From assembly GCA_036429605.1 (NCBI GenBank), contig CM071591.1:248001-312000 (forward strand): a DNA stretch of 64,000 nt. Reading direction: 5' to 3'. Under the pieces are notes generated by a model that saw nothing but the letters and a program-made list of their open reading frames with translations, had not been told where the DNA came from and searched no databases. Positions within the stretch are counted from its first letter, which is position 1. Every line of letters starts with the position of its first letter. Below are positions 10,275 through 21,296 of the stretch, one piece after another. Made by a program: the position numbers and the translations under genes. This stretch comes from Cladobotryum mycophilum. Its lineage: Eukaryota; Ascomycota; Sordariomycetes; Hypocreales; Hypocreaceae.

Positions 10275-11183
10275 ATGTCGGACCCCGAAAACTACAAAGT
10301 CGGGTGGATATGCGCCATCAAGCTTGAATATGTCGCAGCCCAAGCATTTCTGGATGAGATACATGATGGACCACAATTCATTTCACCGAATGACCACAAC
10401 GTCTATGCACTAGGTAGGATGGGAAAGCACAACGTCGCCATCGCCAATTTACCCAGCGGAGAATATGGCCTAGTTTCTGCTGTAACAGTCGCCAATAACA
10501 TGATGCACAGTTTTCCCAACATCAGGATTGGTCTCATGGTGAGAATCGGTGGTAGCGCACCTTACCTGAAAAAGAAACGTGATATACGCCTTGGAGATGT
10601 TGTCGTCAGTCGCCCGGGAAATGGGTTCGGGGGCGTGATTCAATATGATTTCGGCAAAAAAATACAAGACCGAGAATTCATTCTGACTGGTTTTTTGAAT
10701 GAACCGCCTAGCCTTTTTAGAGTAGCGATAGACACTCTCGAAGTCGACTATGAAATGAACAGCCCCCAACTCAACGAGGCGATTGATGTTGTCCTCAAGG
10801 CGAGACCAAACCTACAAAAGACATATGAGCGACCAGATCCAAGCAGTGACAGGCTATATCGTTCGGACATTGTCCATTCAGCTACTGATGATGATAAGTC
10901 TTGTGGTACGGCATGGAGCAGCAATACAATCCCTTTGATATCACGTCAAATGAGAGAAGAGGACGAAGATAATCCTCCGATCCGTTATGGTCTCATTGCT
11001 TCCGCAAATCAGCTGATGAAAGATGCCCTGATTCGAGACAAATTTGCGACTGAGAATGATATCTTGTGTTTCAGCCATGCATGGATGGTATATAGGTGCT
11101 ATTTAACTCCAGTGATTTTATTGGAGCAAACCGAGTTGTGTACACCCTCCCAATTGCCCCAAGTGGGCGCAGCGGTGGCCTAA
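10275..11183 (+). CDS. truncated PNP/UDP phosphorylase-superfamily module
   Basis: Solo nucleoside-phosphorylase-like domain of the kind found in fungal NLR and related signalling proteins. The ATG at 10275 is followed at once by YKVGWICAIKLEYVAAQAFLDE, the expected domain start; then come DIRLGDVVVS and IQYDFGKK. Near the end it reads YGLIASANQLMKDALIRDK and then ILCF. There homologues, including the one encoded at 16.7-17.6 kb, continue FEMEAAG...RGICDY. Here the sequence instead becomes unrelated (SHAWMVY...) and runs about 40 codons to a stop. The C-terminal 50-60 residues with the substrate-binding MEAAG Glu and the catalytic Asp region are therefore absent, not frameshifted. A conserved Gly of the VGIGGG loop is Arg (MVRIGG). 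It is probably a non-functional remnant or binding-only derivative of a duplicated module. Confidence 0.72.
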   Translation: MSDPENYKVGWICAIKLEYVAAQAFLDEIHDGPQFISPNDHNVYALGRMGKHNVAIANLPSGEYGLVSAVTVANNMMHSFPNIRIGLMVRIGGSAPYLKKKRDIRLGDVVVSRPGNGFGGVIQYDFGKKIQDREFILTGFLNEPPSLFRVAIDTLEVDYEMNSPQLNEAIDVVLKARPNLQKTYERPDPSSDRLYRSDIVHSATDDDKSCGTAWSSNTIPLISRQMREEDEDNPPIRYGLIASANQLMKDALIRDKFATENDILCFSHAWMVYRCYLTPVILLEQTELCTPSQLPQVGAAVA

Positions 11184-11314
11184 CCTTGGGAATGGGCTGC
11201 TGCGTTGAGGCCCAAGACTGCAGCGCCCCCTTGTATTATTTACTACTTATGTATATATTTCTCCTACAAAATCAAACTATATCCCTCACGACATCCAGCA
11301 TCTACAGCCTCAAA

Positions 11315-13582
11315 ATGAGCAAAAGATACGCCGTCTTGGTCGGTATCGACCATTATATCAAGAATGGCTCAAGAAAGCTAAAGAACAACCGAGACCTGAC
11401 CATTAATAACCTTTATGGGTGTGTTAATGACGTCGAGTCCATGAGAAACTTTCTTGATAATATCTACAAATTCGACGACGTGTCTATCCTTACCTCTTCT
11501 TTGCCGGATGACGCCGCTGATCAAGGGGTCACCCTGCCAGTCGAGTCCCCAGACTGCTGGCCTACATTTGATAACATACAGGCCAGCTTCGATGCTGTTT
11601 ACGATCGTGCCACTGCCGGCGACTTTTTCTTTTTTCACTTTTCTGGCCACGGTGCTAGACTTAAGAGGGTCAAGGGGTCTCCCCATCGACGAACCACGGA
11701 CCCTTCGCTGCTCACCGTGGACTTTTGCTGTGGGAAGCCTGCAGTTCGAGGCTGGCAGCTCAACCAGTGGCTGCGAAAGCTAAACAAAAAGGGCGTCCAA
11801 GTCGTCGTGGCTCTCGATAGCTGTCATTCGGGAGGGTCCTGGCGTGCCGGAGGCAACGTGTCATTTCGCACCCCCAACGACTGGCCCGTGGTGCCCAACC
11901 TGGACGCCGACGAGGAGGCTGCTGCGGTCGAAGCACTGGAGGCAGATGCGGAACCGACTCATCGCGATGCTGAGCTGGAAACATCGTGGTCCATTAACCC
12001 AGACTCCTTTACGCTACTGGCAGCCTGCGGGAGCGATGAAAAGGCAGCGGAGATAGTGCTCAATGGCAAGGTTGGGGGCGCCTTTACGCACCAGTTGCTC
12101 GACTTTCTGAAAAACGGCGACCCCCAGACCGTCACCTATCGTATGATTCGGGACCAGCTCAAGGATCGGCTCAAGGACCAGACGCCAACGGTTTACGGTC
12201 GCGATAGGCTGCTCTTTTTCGACAACCCGGAACCCTTTGCGGCTGTGCCCCTCGTCGTGAGCATCCAGGATGGCATGGCCGTCATTCCCGTCGGCAGTGC
12301 CCACGGTGTCAACAGGGGGTCCGAGTTTGTGCCGTTTCGGGATGCAGGCCACCTGACTCTGTCCGTGGACGAGGTCGAGGATTTCGAATGCCGCGCTAAG
12401 ATATTCGGCGACGCCTCGCTCGTGCTTAGACAGCCTGGCTACATGGTCGTGCCATCTCGCTGGAACTTGGGGCGAGAGGCGGCCAAAGTGCACGTAGACC
12501 CGGCTCTTGGTTATAGTTTTCGAGAGTCGCTGCGTGGCTGGCTAGAGTGTAGAATTTCAAGCCCAGTGAAGGTTGTCGAGCACTGCACAGACAGTACCGA
12601 TACTAATATCCTTAAGTTAAACACATATGCGCAGGAGTCAACGGAGCAGAAACCCCAGATTTGGAACAATGGTCGGTTGGTAGGGCCTTTGAGACTTGTA
12701 GGTGACAATATCGAGGAACTTGCGGCAGAGGCAGCGGCGCCCCTTGCTCATTTGATTCGATTCCGTCAGGTTCTTGGCCTCCAAGCTCGGGGCTCCTGGA
12801 ACCAACCACCGTTCAAAGTGCAGCTAACGCCGGCGAATGGCGCGGTTGCAAACGCGGGTCTCTTTCCGCTTACGCAAAAGTTTAGATTTGCCTTTGAGAA
12901 TCTGGACGAGGAGGATTTGTACTTTACCGTCCTGGTGCTGAGCCCCGAGTATAGCATTCAGCAGCTCTACCCAACTGCGGATAATCCCCAGACCATCGCC
13001 AAGGGCCAGAAGAAGGGCTTTAACTTCTCTATGAAGCTTCCCTCTGGGCCCCAATGGGTTCAAGAGACTCTGTGCCAGACCTCTCGTCGAGACATTATCC
13101 GTACGCTGGTTACCAAGCGCAAGCGGGTGTCCTGGAAAAGCCTGGAACTACCTAACATTTGGGATGCTAGCCAAATGATGCAGAAGAAGAAAAGCCCTTC
13201 GCTTGGGAGGGACGCGGTGGTTGATGAGGAGGGTGAATGGTGGGTGAATGATCAAGAAATTCTCACGAGCCGCCCCTTAACCTGTCCGGTACAACTGATC
13301 TGCCTGATGGTGCCGTCTGCTGGTCTTTGGACAGACGCACAAGTGAAAGAGCACGTGGAGAGGTGCCACCCGGATTCGCAACTCGTGCCCACGCCAGTCC
13401 TAACTGCGCTTCCTACAGATTCGGGGTTTGCGTCCATGATCATCAAGAGCGGTTTTGATGGGTTGAGGAAGCCTGGTGATCAAGCTGCCACACATTCTAC
13501 TCAGGAGCCGTTCCAGCCGGTTGTTGACGACACAGCTACCCAGTATTCAGACGAATCGAGCACAATGTCTTCCAGGAAGTAG
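11315..13582 (+). CDS. caspase-like (peptidase C14/metacaspase) protein, may continue past a TAG
   Basis: Single-exon frame of 755 aa. The N-terminal C14 domain starts MSKRYAVLVGIDHY. Its catalytic dyad is intact: H112 in FHFSGHGA and C170 in ALDSCHSGG. An acidic linker follows around 195-220, and LLAACGSDEKA closes the caspase fold. The remaining residues (about 310-755) resemble the C-terminal region of caspase proteins with a DUF4384-like beta domain, with YFTVLVLSPEYSIQQLYP near 545. No prodomain precedes the protease. The frame ends at TAG 13580-13582 but is open again from the next codon. It continues in the same frame into the next entry with only 27 nt to that ORF's first ATG, so the two may be one protein. 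Role: probably regulated proteolysis or cell death; substrate unknown. Confidence 0.85.
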   Translation: MSKRYAVLVGIDHYIKNGSRKLKNNRDLTINNLYGCVNDVESMRNFLDNIYKFDDVSILTSSLPDDAADQGVTLPVESPDCWPTFDNIQASFDAVYDRATAGDFFFFHFSGHGARLKRVKGSPHRRTTDPSLLTVDFCCGKPAVRGWQLNQWLRKLNKKGVQVVVALDSCHSGGSWRAGGNVSFRTPNDWPVVPNLDADEEAAAVEALEADAEPTHRDAELETSWSINPDSFTLLAACGSDEKAAEIVLNGKVGGAFTHQLLDFLKNGDPQTVTYRMIRDQLKDRLKDQTPTVYGRDRLLFFDNPEPFAAVPLVVSIQDGMAVIPVGSAHGVNRGSEFVPFRDAGHLTLSVDEVEDFECRAKIFGDASLVLRQPGYMVVPSRWNLGREAAKVHVDPALGYSFRESLRGWLECRISSPVKVVEHCTDSTDTNILKLNTYAQESTEQKPQIWNNGRLVGPLRLVGDNIEELAAEAAAPLAHLIRFRQVLGLQARGSWNQPPFKVQLTPANGAVANAGLFPLTQKFRFAFENLDEEDLYFTVLVLSPEYSIQQLYPTADNPQTIAKGQKKGFNFSMKLPSGPQWVQETLCQTSRRDIIRTLVTKRKRVSWKSLELPNIWDASQMMQKKKSPSLGRDAVVDEEGEWWVNDQEILTSRPLTCPVQLICLMVPSAGLWTDAQVKEHVERCHPDSQLVPTPVLTALPTDSGFASMIIKSGFDGLRKPGDQAATHSTQEPFQPVVDDTATQYSDESSTMSSRK

Positions 13583-13609
13583 AGTTATATATCGGAGCTG
13601 GTAGAGGAT

Positions 13610-16600
13610 ATGTTGGGAAAGATTACTTTATTGAGTATGGACGAAAGTACACAGACAAGGATCTCTGAGAATCTGCCTAATCTGCTTAAGCTTTTTGCAT
13701 TAAAGGTTGGATATAACGCTCCGACACAAATGCATCGAGATGTTATGACTTTTGTGCATAAGCATAGAGGGTGAGTAGGTTCTTAGATTTGTGGGATTAG
13801 AAACTCTTCTAGGTGATCATGGGCATGGAAAGAGAATTTTCGCTGCTCTGATGATCATAGCTGTTCTTCATTTGAACCGGTTATTCTAACTGCTCACATT
13901 ATCTAGTAATATTACCGCGACGTTTACAGAAATTGGTTTCAAGCAACATAACCAGTATTTGAATAGAATCACAGACTCGGATAAGATGAGTCTAGACGAA
14001 CTTTTGGGCCGCTGGTTTGGGGAAAAGCCCTTCGAACAAGTTCCAGTCCAGAGAGAGCTGGAGGACATTGCCCCAGGTGACATCACTTCCGATATGCCAC
14101 AATCAGAGGCCAGAGATGATCAATCCCCAGAAAACGCTCTCAGAGAAGTGGATGATGACGTACTTGACGCACAACTTCTAGCACTCCGAGAATTTGTCTT
14201 CGACAGCGAGGCTTACAACTGGCTGCTTACTCGACTGCAGGGGGAGTTCCAGTTCATTTCAACAGAACCGAATACCATTCAAGCGATCCGAGACAAAATT
14301 ATTTCCGCTCTCACATCGGCTCATAGGGTGAGTAGGAGGGAGCCGTCACAGACTTGCAGTGCTACTTTTGAGCTTGACTGGGATATCCTTGAATTTTTCG
14401 AGGCCCAGGCGTATTCAAAGAAGCCGGACGAGATATTCGAGGGCGTTATCACCCTGACTGGATCTTGTGGAGATACACAGGCCACAACTTGTGCTCAATA
14501 CATACGCCAAACTTGGCCTGTAACAGGAGAGGTGACGATTCAACTGATTAAAGGGGCCCTCCACGGGGGAAACGGTCATTTGCAACAGTGTAAGTATCTA
14601 TACCAGAGGACTGCCAACTGCTATGGTTAACTAACCTACTTCTAGGTAAATTATCAGACGGAACAATTCTCATAGCACAGATCAACAAACCGAAATTCAT
14701 GGTGACAGCTTCTGGGGTTGCAGCTTCTATAGTGGAGACCGGAGAACAGGTTGCCTGGCTTGGGGCTGCTTTGAGAACTTCACCGCGACAAAGTGGAGTC
14801 ATTCATTGCCTGCCAGCTATCCTTAATATTGTTCGGAATAGCGCCCCATTAGACCAGTCCGGGATCCCGCCACTATCAACCAGTATCACCTGTGAAATCG
14901 GATTCACAATGGAAGAGGTCCCACAGCCTCTCACAACCACCAATGGCCAATGCTGGCATGGCGCTTTCAGAAATCCCGTCGTCGTAAAGGGATATCCCAT
15001 TCCCCAAAGAAGCGAGTGGGGTACAGGTCTAGAGATCCCATTGGATATCATGGCGGCACTAGTTCGAACTCAGCGAGTCGATCGATTCAGGGAGAGTACC
15101 TATATTAAGGGCTTCTCAACCATGTTAGTTCTCATGAAGAGGGTGGGAGACATTCTCTGCTGGCATTTGCTCTACAAAAAGGATGGAAGCCGAATATCCT
15201 ACTTGGATGATCATCTGGACAAAGAACGGTATACTGGGCGTTCAGATCTAGAGGGCCTTCGCCATGTCGTGGGATGGTGCTCGGAAGCTAAGTCTTATGC
15301 TGGTAAGCTCGTTTGTCAGTATCCATTACCTCGGGACTTTGTTGCTGACATGGAACAATATATAGGATCGGCTGAAGCACATTATCCTGTAACCCACTCA
15401 TTGCTCCCTAATCCTGAGGCCTCCGAACGGTGCGCCCTCGCTGAAGTGACAGTATCAGTGGGGCGGATGATCAAGGGCTCCTTGGTATCCCACATCGGAG
15501 CTAGAGAGACACCACTGCATATCTCTCACGACGACCACATCCGACAGCTCGACTGGCTATCCGCCAGTTTTGTCCTTCTATGGGATGAGGGCGATAAACG
15601 GGGCTGGCTAGTAAATGGCGAGAGCGCTCTATTGCACGTTTTGCGCGCCTTTATAGCGCACAAAGGTGAATCCTACAGATCGAGGATCGATTCCAAGAGC
15701 AAGGACTTGGATGAAGCAGAGAGCCCCTATACAGCTAATTCTGAAAGTGAAACGCTGCATAACAGACGAAACCAGCTCCTTAGGCTCTATGAGATGGATG
15801 ATGGAAATGGCGGGTATCTTCTCAAGAACCAGATTGATATATTCTACAATCTGCTGGAGAAACTCATCGACCATCAGCCCGATATTACGGAAGCCAGCGG
15901 CAAGAAATTAAGCGGCCAGGAGCGTAAGTATCTTGAAGGATGGGAATTCGACGACCTAGTTCAGGAGTCCAAACTCCGTTCCATACGTACGCGCGTGACT
16001 ACTCTGGACGGTGGTGGCAAGGGATGGGTCGATTTTATAAGGACTATCCAAGCCGTCACCTTGTTTGGGTGCGGTTTTGGCGACATTATCAAGCCGACCG
16101 GCACAAATCTGTGCGGACACTGGGCTCAGCTCCCAACGAGGCAATATTACATTGCAAGCTGCCTCTCTGATCTAATGCCGTTGGCAATACAAGCTGGAAT
16201 CAGAGGTAACCATGTTCGGCTCGGCAGGGGTTTTATATGTCACACTGAGACAACCACTTTTATGACCTGTCGATGCAAACGTACACCAGACGAGGGTCGT
16301 TGTGAGCCCGTTCAGGAGCTATTTCCATCCGCAATGTCCAAGGAACTAGAGATGTACGTGAGTACCAAATCAAGCAAGCGAACGGTATCTAGGGAACCAG
16401 TTCAGTCCGAACTGTTCAACGAACTACTTCTCACGACGCAACAGCCTGAGCCGAGGCGTTTTGGGGCAGTCATTTTCGGGCATCATTCGAATTTCCCGTG
16501 GATCTGGGGGGACAAAGGCAACCCCCGAAAAGGCAAGCTGTTATCGGCAGAGCCTTTGTCACAGGCAGTGAAGGAAGACTCAAATTCCCGCAAGGATAGT

Positions 16601-17707
16601 GGTATCGGCTCAAGCTTAGAAGGGTCAGAGTCTGAGGGTCCGGCATCATATCAACCAAAGCCAACCACTCGACCCTCAGCAGAGCCTCTGAGTAAGCAAA
16701 GCTCGCAAGTTTCTATTGGCAACAAAACCTATACCCCAAGCCAGTACACCGTTGCAATCATCTGTGCGTTGCCAAAGGAACTCATGGTAGTTCGAGCACT
16801 ATTTGACGATTCGCATGGCCAGCTCAAGACGCCACAGGGTGACGACAATCAATACGCCTTGGGCCTTATGGCGGGGCACATGGTTGTTGCTGCTTGTCTC
16901 CCAGCTGGCCGGTACGGAACCAACTCAGCTGCAAATGTGGCCTCCAACATGAAGACCACCTTCATAGGCGTCCAATTCTGCCTGCTGGTCGGTATTGCTG
17001 GTGGCGTGCCCTCTGAAAAACACGACATCCGCCTCGGCGACGTGGTCGTCAGCCAGCCTACTGGCGACAAGTCTGGTGTATTACAGTATGACCTCGGCAA
17101 AGAGGAAGAGGATGGTTACAAACTGACGGGCATGCTGGACGCCCCGCCGCGCAGAGTAAACACGGCCATTAGCATGCTACAATCGGACCCAAAGCACCTA
17201 CAGGGCGGCGACCCTCTGGGCCCATACCTCCGCATCCTCGCCCGTTTGCCAGGGTACGACTATCCAGGCCAAGAGCACGACGTACTATCCCAAACCGCCT
17301 GCGCGGCATGCACTCCAGAACAGGCCTCCCCCGAATCGTGCTCCCACATATGGCAGCGTGCTACTCGCACGACATCCGCACCCAAGATTCACTACGGGTT
17401 GGTAGGATCAGGCAACAGTGTGATGAAGGATGCCGTGCGCCGCGATGAGCTGGCAGCCAAGCACAACATGCTGTGCTTTGAGATGGAAGCTGCTGGCGTT
17501 ATCAACACGCTTAGCTGTCTTGTGATCCGCGGCATTTGCGATTATTGCGACGGACAAAAGAACGATACGTGGCAGGAGTACGCAGCGGCCACGGCGGCGG
17601 CATATGCGAAGCTTTTGCTCAGTGTCGTGGCCGGGCACAAGCGTCCTAATGTTGACAACGAGGAGAAAAGTTACGGGGAACCACTAACCAAGAGGCAGAA
17701 GCTCTAA
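13610..17707 (+). CDS. large protein with C-terminal PNP/UDP phosphorylase-superfamily domain
   Basis: About 1301 aa from ATG 13610. Exons are 13610-13770, 13907-14589 and 14646-17707; introns are 13771-13906 (GTGAGT) and 14590-14645 (GTAAGT, CTAAC). All junctions keep frame. The N-terminus (RISENLPNLLKLFALK...TQMHRDVMTFVHKHR) matches the helical segment that opens many fungal PNP-type proteins. The middle is family-specific and unassigned (VETGEQVAWLGAALR near 325). The PNP domain spans about 981-1278 and is complete: AIICALPKEL, LLVGIAGGVP, DIRLGDVVVS, CFEMEAAGV and RGICDYCD. The C-terminus TKRQKL could be a weak nuclear signal. The frame is open upstream of 13610 to the TAG at 13580, and no promoter space exists, so this is plausibly the second half of a caspase-PNP protein. 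Confidence 0.8.
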
Positions 17708-18099
17708 AGTGAACAGGATGTATTAAGGTGACAAGTACGTACTTGAATATGTAGAGACTCATTGGGGGAACAATTTATATATAGATGAACCCATCTCTAG
17801 TAACAAAAGTCAAAAACATCAAAAAGTTCATAACTCTATATGCTGTACTACCTCTTTCATAGCTTCTTAAAAAGGGTCGTCAAGACCTTCATCGCCATCT
17901 TTCTGCTTCGCACATTAACAAGGTTTAAATGTATAACAAGAAATACAATAGCATAGAAAGAAACGAAGGGGGTATCATGTCCATGCTCTCTCTCTCTCCA
18001 ACCTTTTCTATATCCCCTTTCCAACAGACTCTTCACCAAGGTATTTGCATCTTCCAGCATGGAAGAGTCTGTTCCAATGCATTGCTTCTCCTGCTCCAT
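17708..18099. other. convergent 3' flanks
   Basis: Space between the rightward PNP gene and the leftward TBC gene. AT-rich 3'-UTR-like sequence, no gene seen. Confidence 0.6.
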
Positions 18100-21000
18100 C
18101 TATGCATCCACAGTCTGTGATTCTGTTGTCAACACCGCCCCGCCATTGTCTTCATCCTCTGCCGTGTTGATGATTCCGACATCCGCTGGGTTCGGCTTAT
18201 TCGTCGTCCCGGCAGCATCGTCTCTCTCAGCGAGCATATCCTTCTCTGCCTGCATCGCCTTGTCCCGCCGACTCTCCACGTCTTCTCTGCGAACCACCCT
18301 ACGCAAACCTTCACTCGCCTGAATCAACCCATCAATACTAATCGCATGTTCCGTCATCTGGTGATTGATATAAGTGTAGATCCCGGCTGGTGTGTCGCAC
18401 TGTAAAAGATTGCTTTCGTTGAGCTTCAAAAGCGCAAGTGCAACCTGGAACAAGAACGTGCTCCCGTCATTCGTGCAGAGCACCACGTCCCAAACTCGAA
18501 ACAGCGCCTCTGCGCAAAGGCAGTCGGTGAAAACAGATAAAAACCATTGGAAAGTGAGGGCCTCCAGCTCGATCGAGAGTGAGTCCAAGTGTGCGGACAG
18601 CTTTGGCAACACAGTTTTGACGTATTGGCGAAGAACTTGTTGATCTGCTCGAGAGGATATTAAAGAGTGATCGTAATAACCATGCGGGAGGATGTTCTCA
18701 ATGATCGATGTCAGAATCCAAAATGCATCCTCTGCCGAGGGTGTAATAAGGAGAAGGTTGGCGGTAATCAGATTCATCCCCTGGCAGTAGCCCACATCCT
18801 TGTTGCGTCTCGAGTACGCTAGCAACACTTCATTCAACTTCTTCACTCCGGGTCCCTTCCTGAAGAATATGTTGTCTGTCAATGTCCGATGAATATCCAT
18901 CCCTATCTGGCTGACCACCGTAGGATCGTCGGACTCTCCATTCTGAGAAACCAAGTCATCGTAGTAGCCCGGGACTCGTAACGCTGTAGCTCCTGAACAT
19001 TCAGACCATACCTTGGCACGGTACGCCACTGGAATACCGCCAAGCACCAGGTTTTTGAACTCGTTCCACTTGGCACGACCGACTTTGCCCTTGTTACCCA
19101 AGTTCGATATTCCAATCATTTCTCCGTCTGCAACTCGACTCTCTGGAAGAATGACGCTTGGACGTTCAAAGCGAGCTTCAGCTGCTGCCGCCGCCGCAGC
19201 TACGGCAGCTTCTCCCTCACGACGCCGCTCTGCTCTAACTTTACGGAGGAAGTCATTCCAGCGGACTGTCTTGTCCCGCTGCAGCACGTCATGCATATCA
19301 CTCAGCTGTTGGAGGAGCAGTTTTACGGGTTCTGCATCCTCCTTAACGAGCGTTCCAATTGTTGAATCCTGCTCGGAGGACTGCTTCGTGTCATTGTCAA
19401 TGGCTGTTGTCGTACTCGCTAAGGGCATCAAGCCGGATTGAGTCGGTGTTATTGCTGGTGATCGTGTTGTAACCTCAATGGGGGAGTGCTGTTGTGACTG
19501 TTCGCTGCCTTCTGTGACAACGACGGCCGATGCACTGATTCCAGGCGTATGGCTGAGGAGTTCGGTTGGGAACGTGGCAATCCTCAGGTAGTCTTGCCAG
19601 CGCTTAGCTCTAACTTCATCCGCCATTCTCTCTTCCAGGCTGCTGGGGCTCTCTGGCCGTCCTTGATCGCTCGATACGCTCCACTTGGGGCTCGGTAAAT
19701 CTTCCATTGTGTTGGGTGAAACGCCCGTTCGGCCGTTTGTCAACATTTCAGTGCGGCTCCCCTTCCTAACGTGCTGCGCCATCTGTGCTGCCTCCCGTTG
19801 TCTCTTCTTTCTCCGCTGATCATAAATGAATCCAAATCGATCGGTCAGGTATTCACAGTTCGGGTAATTGTTATACATCTGAGTAAGTGTGGGTGGCTGC
19901 AATTCGGGAGGTAGAATGGCATCCATCTCGACAGGCCCATAAGACTCTTGCCGTAACGTAGAGTTGCCTGGTGGACTCCCAACCATATTCCCCCACATCT
20001 CTTGGGCTTGAGACTTTGTGCTGGGTGGCGCGGACGGTGCAGATGGCGCAGGGGTTGATCGTCGCATAGCCATGAGCGCCTTGGGCCCGCCCGCTACGGA
20101 CACTGCACGGCCTGATCGATTCGTGTTGTTGCTTGCAACCGAGCCTGCTCTCGTGGATTCCGGGCGGCCGGTGCTGCTCACAGCACGTCCCCGAGGCTCC
20201 CCATCTCGACTAGCAATGGCGCCGCCAGCAACCAATCTCAACGCCAGACTAGCCAGAGAGGCAGATCCTTTGCGATCAGTTGGGTTCGTTGAGTGAGCGC
20301 TGGAAGCTCTACTGGAACTCCGGATCGAGCCTGTATCGGCCGCGACATTGGCTGGCGGGTCAAATAAATCGTCAGCTAGAATAGGCCGACGATCCGAATT
20401 AGGTTGAGCCCGAATAACAGACGACCGGCCCGATCCATCACCATTCATGCTCGACCTCTTGGAAGTGCCGCCGCCCCAGATGTAATCCTTCCACCCTTTC
20501 ATCGTCCCCTTTCCATTCTCGGGATTGTTGCCCAAGGATGCGCTAGTCGCCCTTATTGTTGAGCCTGTTGCATCCGTCTCTCCATAAGCATTCTCCACCA
20601 TGGTATCTTGCATCGCATCGCTCATCAAATCGCTTAATCCGCTTCCATTTGTTCGCATCGTACCGTTTTCTTTGAGTTCAGTTTCCACTGCTCGAAGCCT
20701 CGTCTCCAGATCCAGGTTGGAAAGTCCACACTCGCGTATTATCTTCCTTAATGCCCTCTCGCGCTCGTCCGCGCGGCGACGGAGAACCGATATCTGTGCA
20801 TCCCTCTGCGCCAAATCTCCCGCAATTTGTCTCACAAGCGCCACAGCACCATGTCTCGCTATTAGCCGCTCGATATGCCCGTCATCGGTCTTGTGAAGGG
20901 CTCCAGGAACCGTCTGCGTCAGGGGGCATCCTCAAACAAGGCTTCTCGGGCGGAACTCCTCCAAGTCAAGGTATCAACGATGGTGGGTGACCTCCCGCTT

Positions 21001-21296
21001 GCGTCTCGCCCTCGGCGCCCATTTCCCAAGTCTTGGGCAGTAGTTCTAAAGTATCGTTCTCGCTCGTAATCGAAGTTGCTGCTGCTGGATGGGTCGCCAG
21101 AAAAGCTAGGAAAACTGGTGAGGGACTTGTCGCTCGGCGCAATTATGCTACTAGCAGAACTGCTGGGCTGGCTGATGAGTTTTCGAGTCTTGTTACCGCG
21201 GAGAGTGCCACTGCGATGGGAGCGTAATGAGGTGGCGCTTTGTTGGGAGATTGTTCGTTCGAGGGGAAGAGAGACGGCATCGGCTAGATCCATCAT
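18100..21296 (-). CDS. TBC-domain Rab GTPase-activating protein (one frame break)
   Basis: About 1065 aa if read across one break. The N-terminal 125 aa (start at 21296) are Ser-rich and end EALFEDAP. At a C5 run (GGGGG on plus, 20922-20926) the frame shifts; one more C joins it exactly to IERLIARHGAVALVRQ and the rest, giving 1066 codons. A coiled coil follows (ERALRKI...LRAVETEL), then a long disordered S/T-rich region. The TBC domain lies at about 745-970 with GIPVAYRAKVW, the Arg finger in IGMDIHRT, and the Gln finger in GYCQGM, so catalysis should be intact. It stimulates GTP hydrolysis on a Rab, presumably in Golgi or endosomal traffic; the Rab cannot be named. An Ala run and charged residues precede the TBC domain. 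The C-terminal helix is acidic and ends TESQTVDA. Confidence 0.85.

Noticed and set aside
10275..13582. Splicing the truncated PNP module directly onto the caspase to form a PNP-caspase protein.
   Set aside because: The acceptors I tested before the caspase ATG do not keep phase with the donor at 11088, and the caspase begins cleanly at its own ATG.
13561..13653. An alternative frame over the caspase stop reading ELYIGAGRGYVGKDYF then EYGRKYT, resembling an N-terminal exon of the PNP protein.
   Set aside because: It ends in a stop and would need an extra base to join the downstream frame, whereas the caspase frame itself continues in phase.
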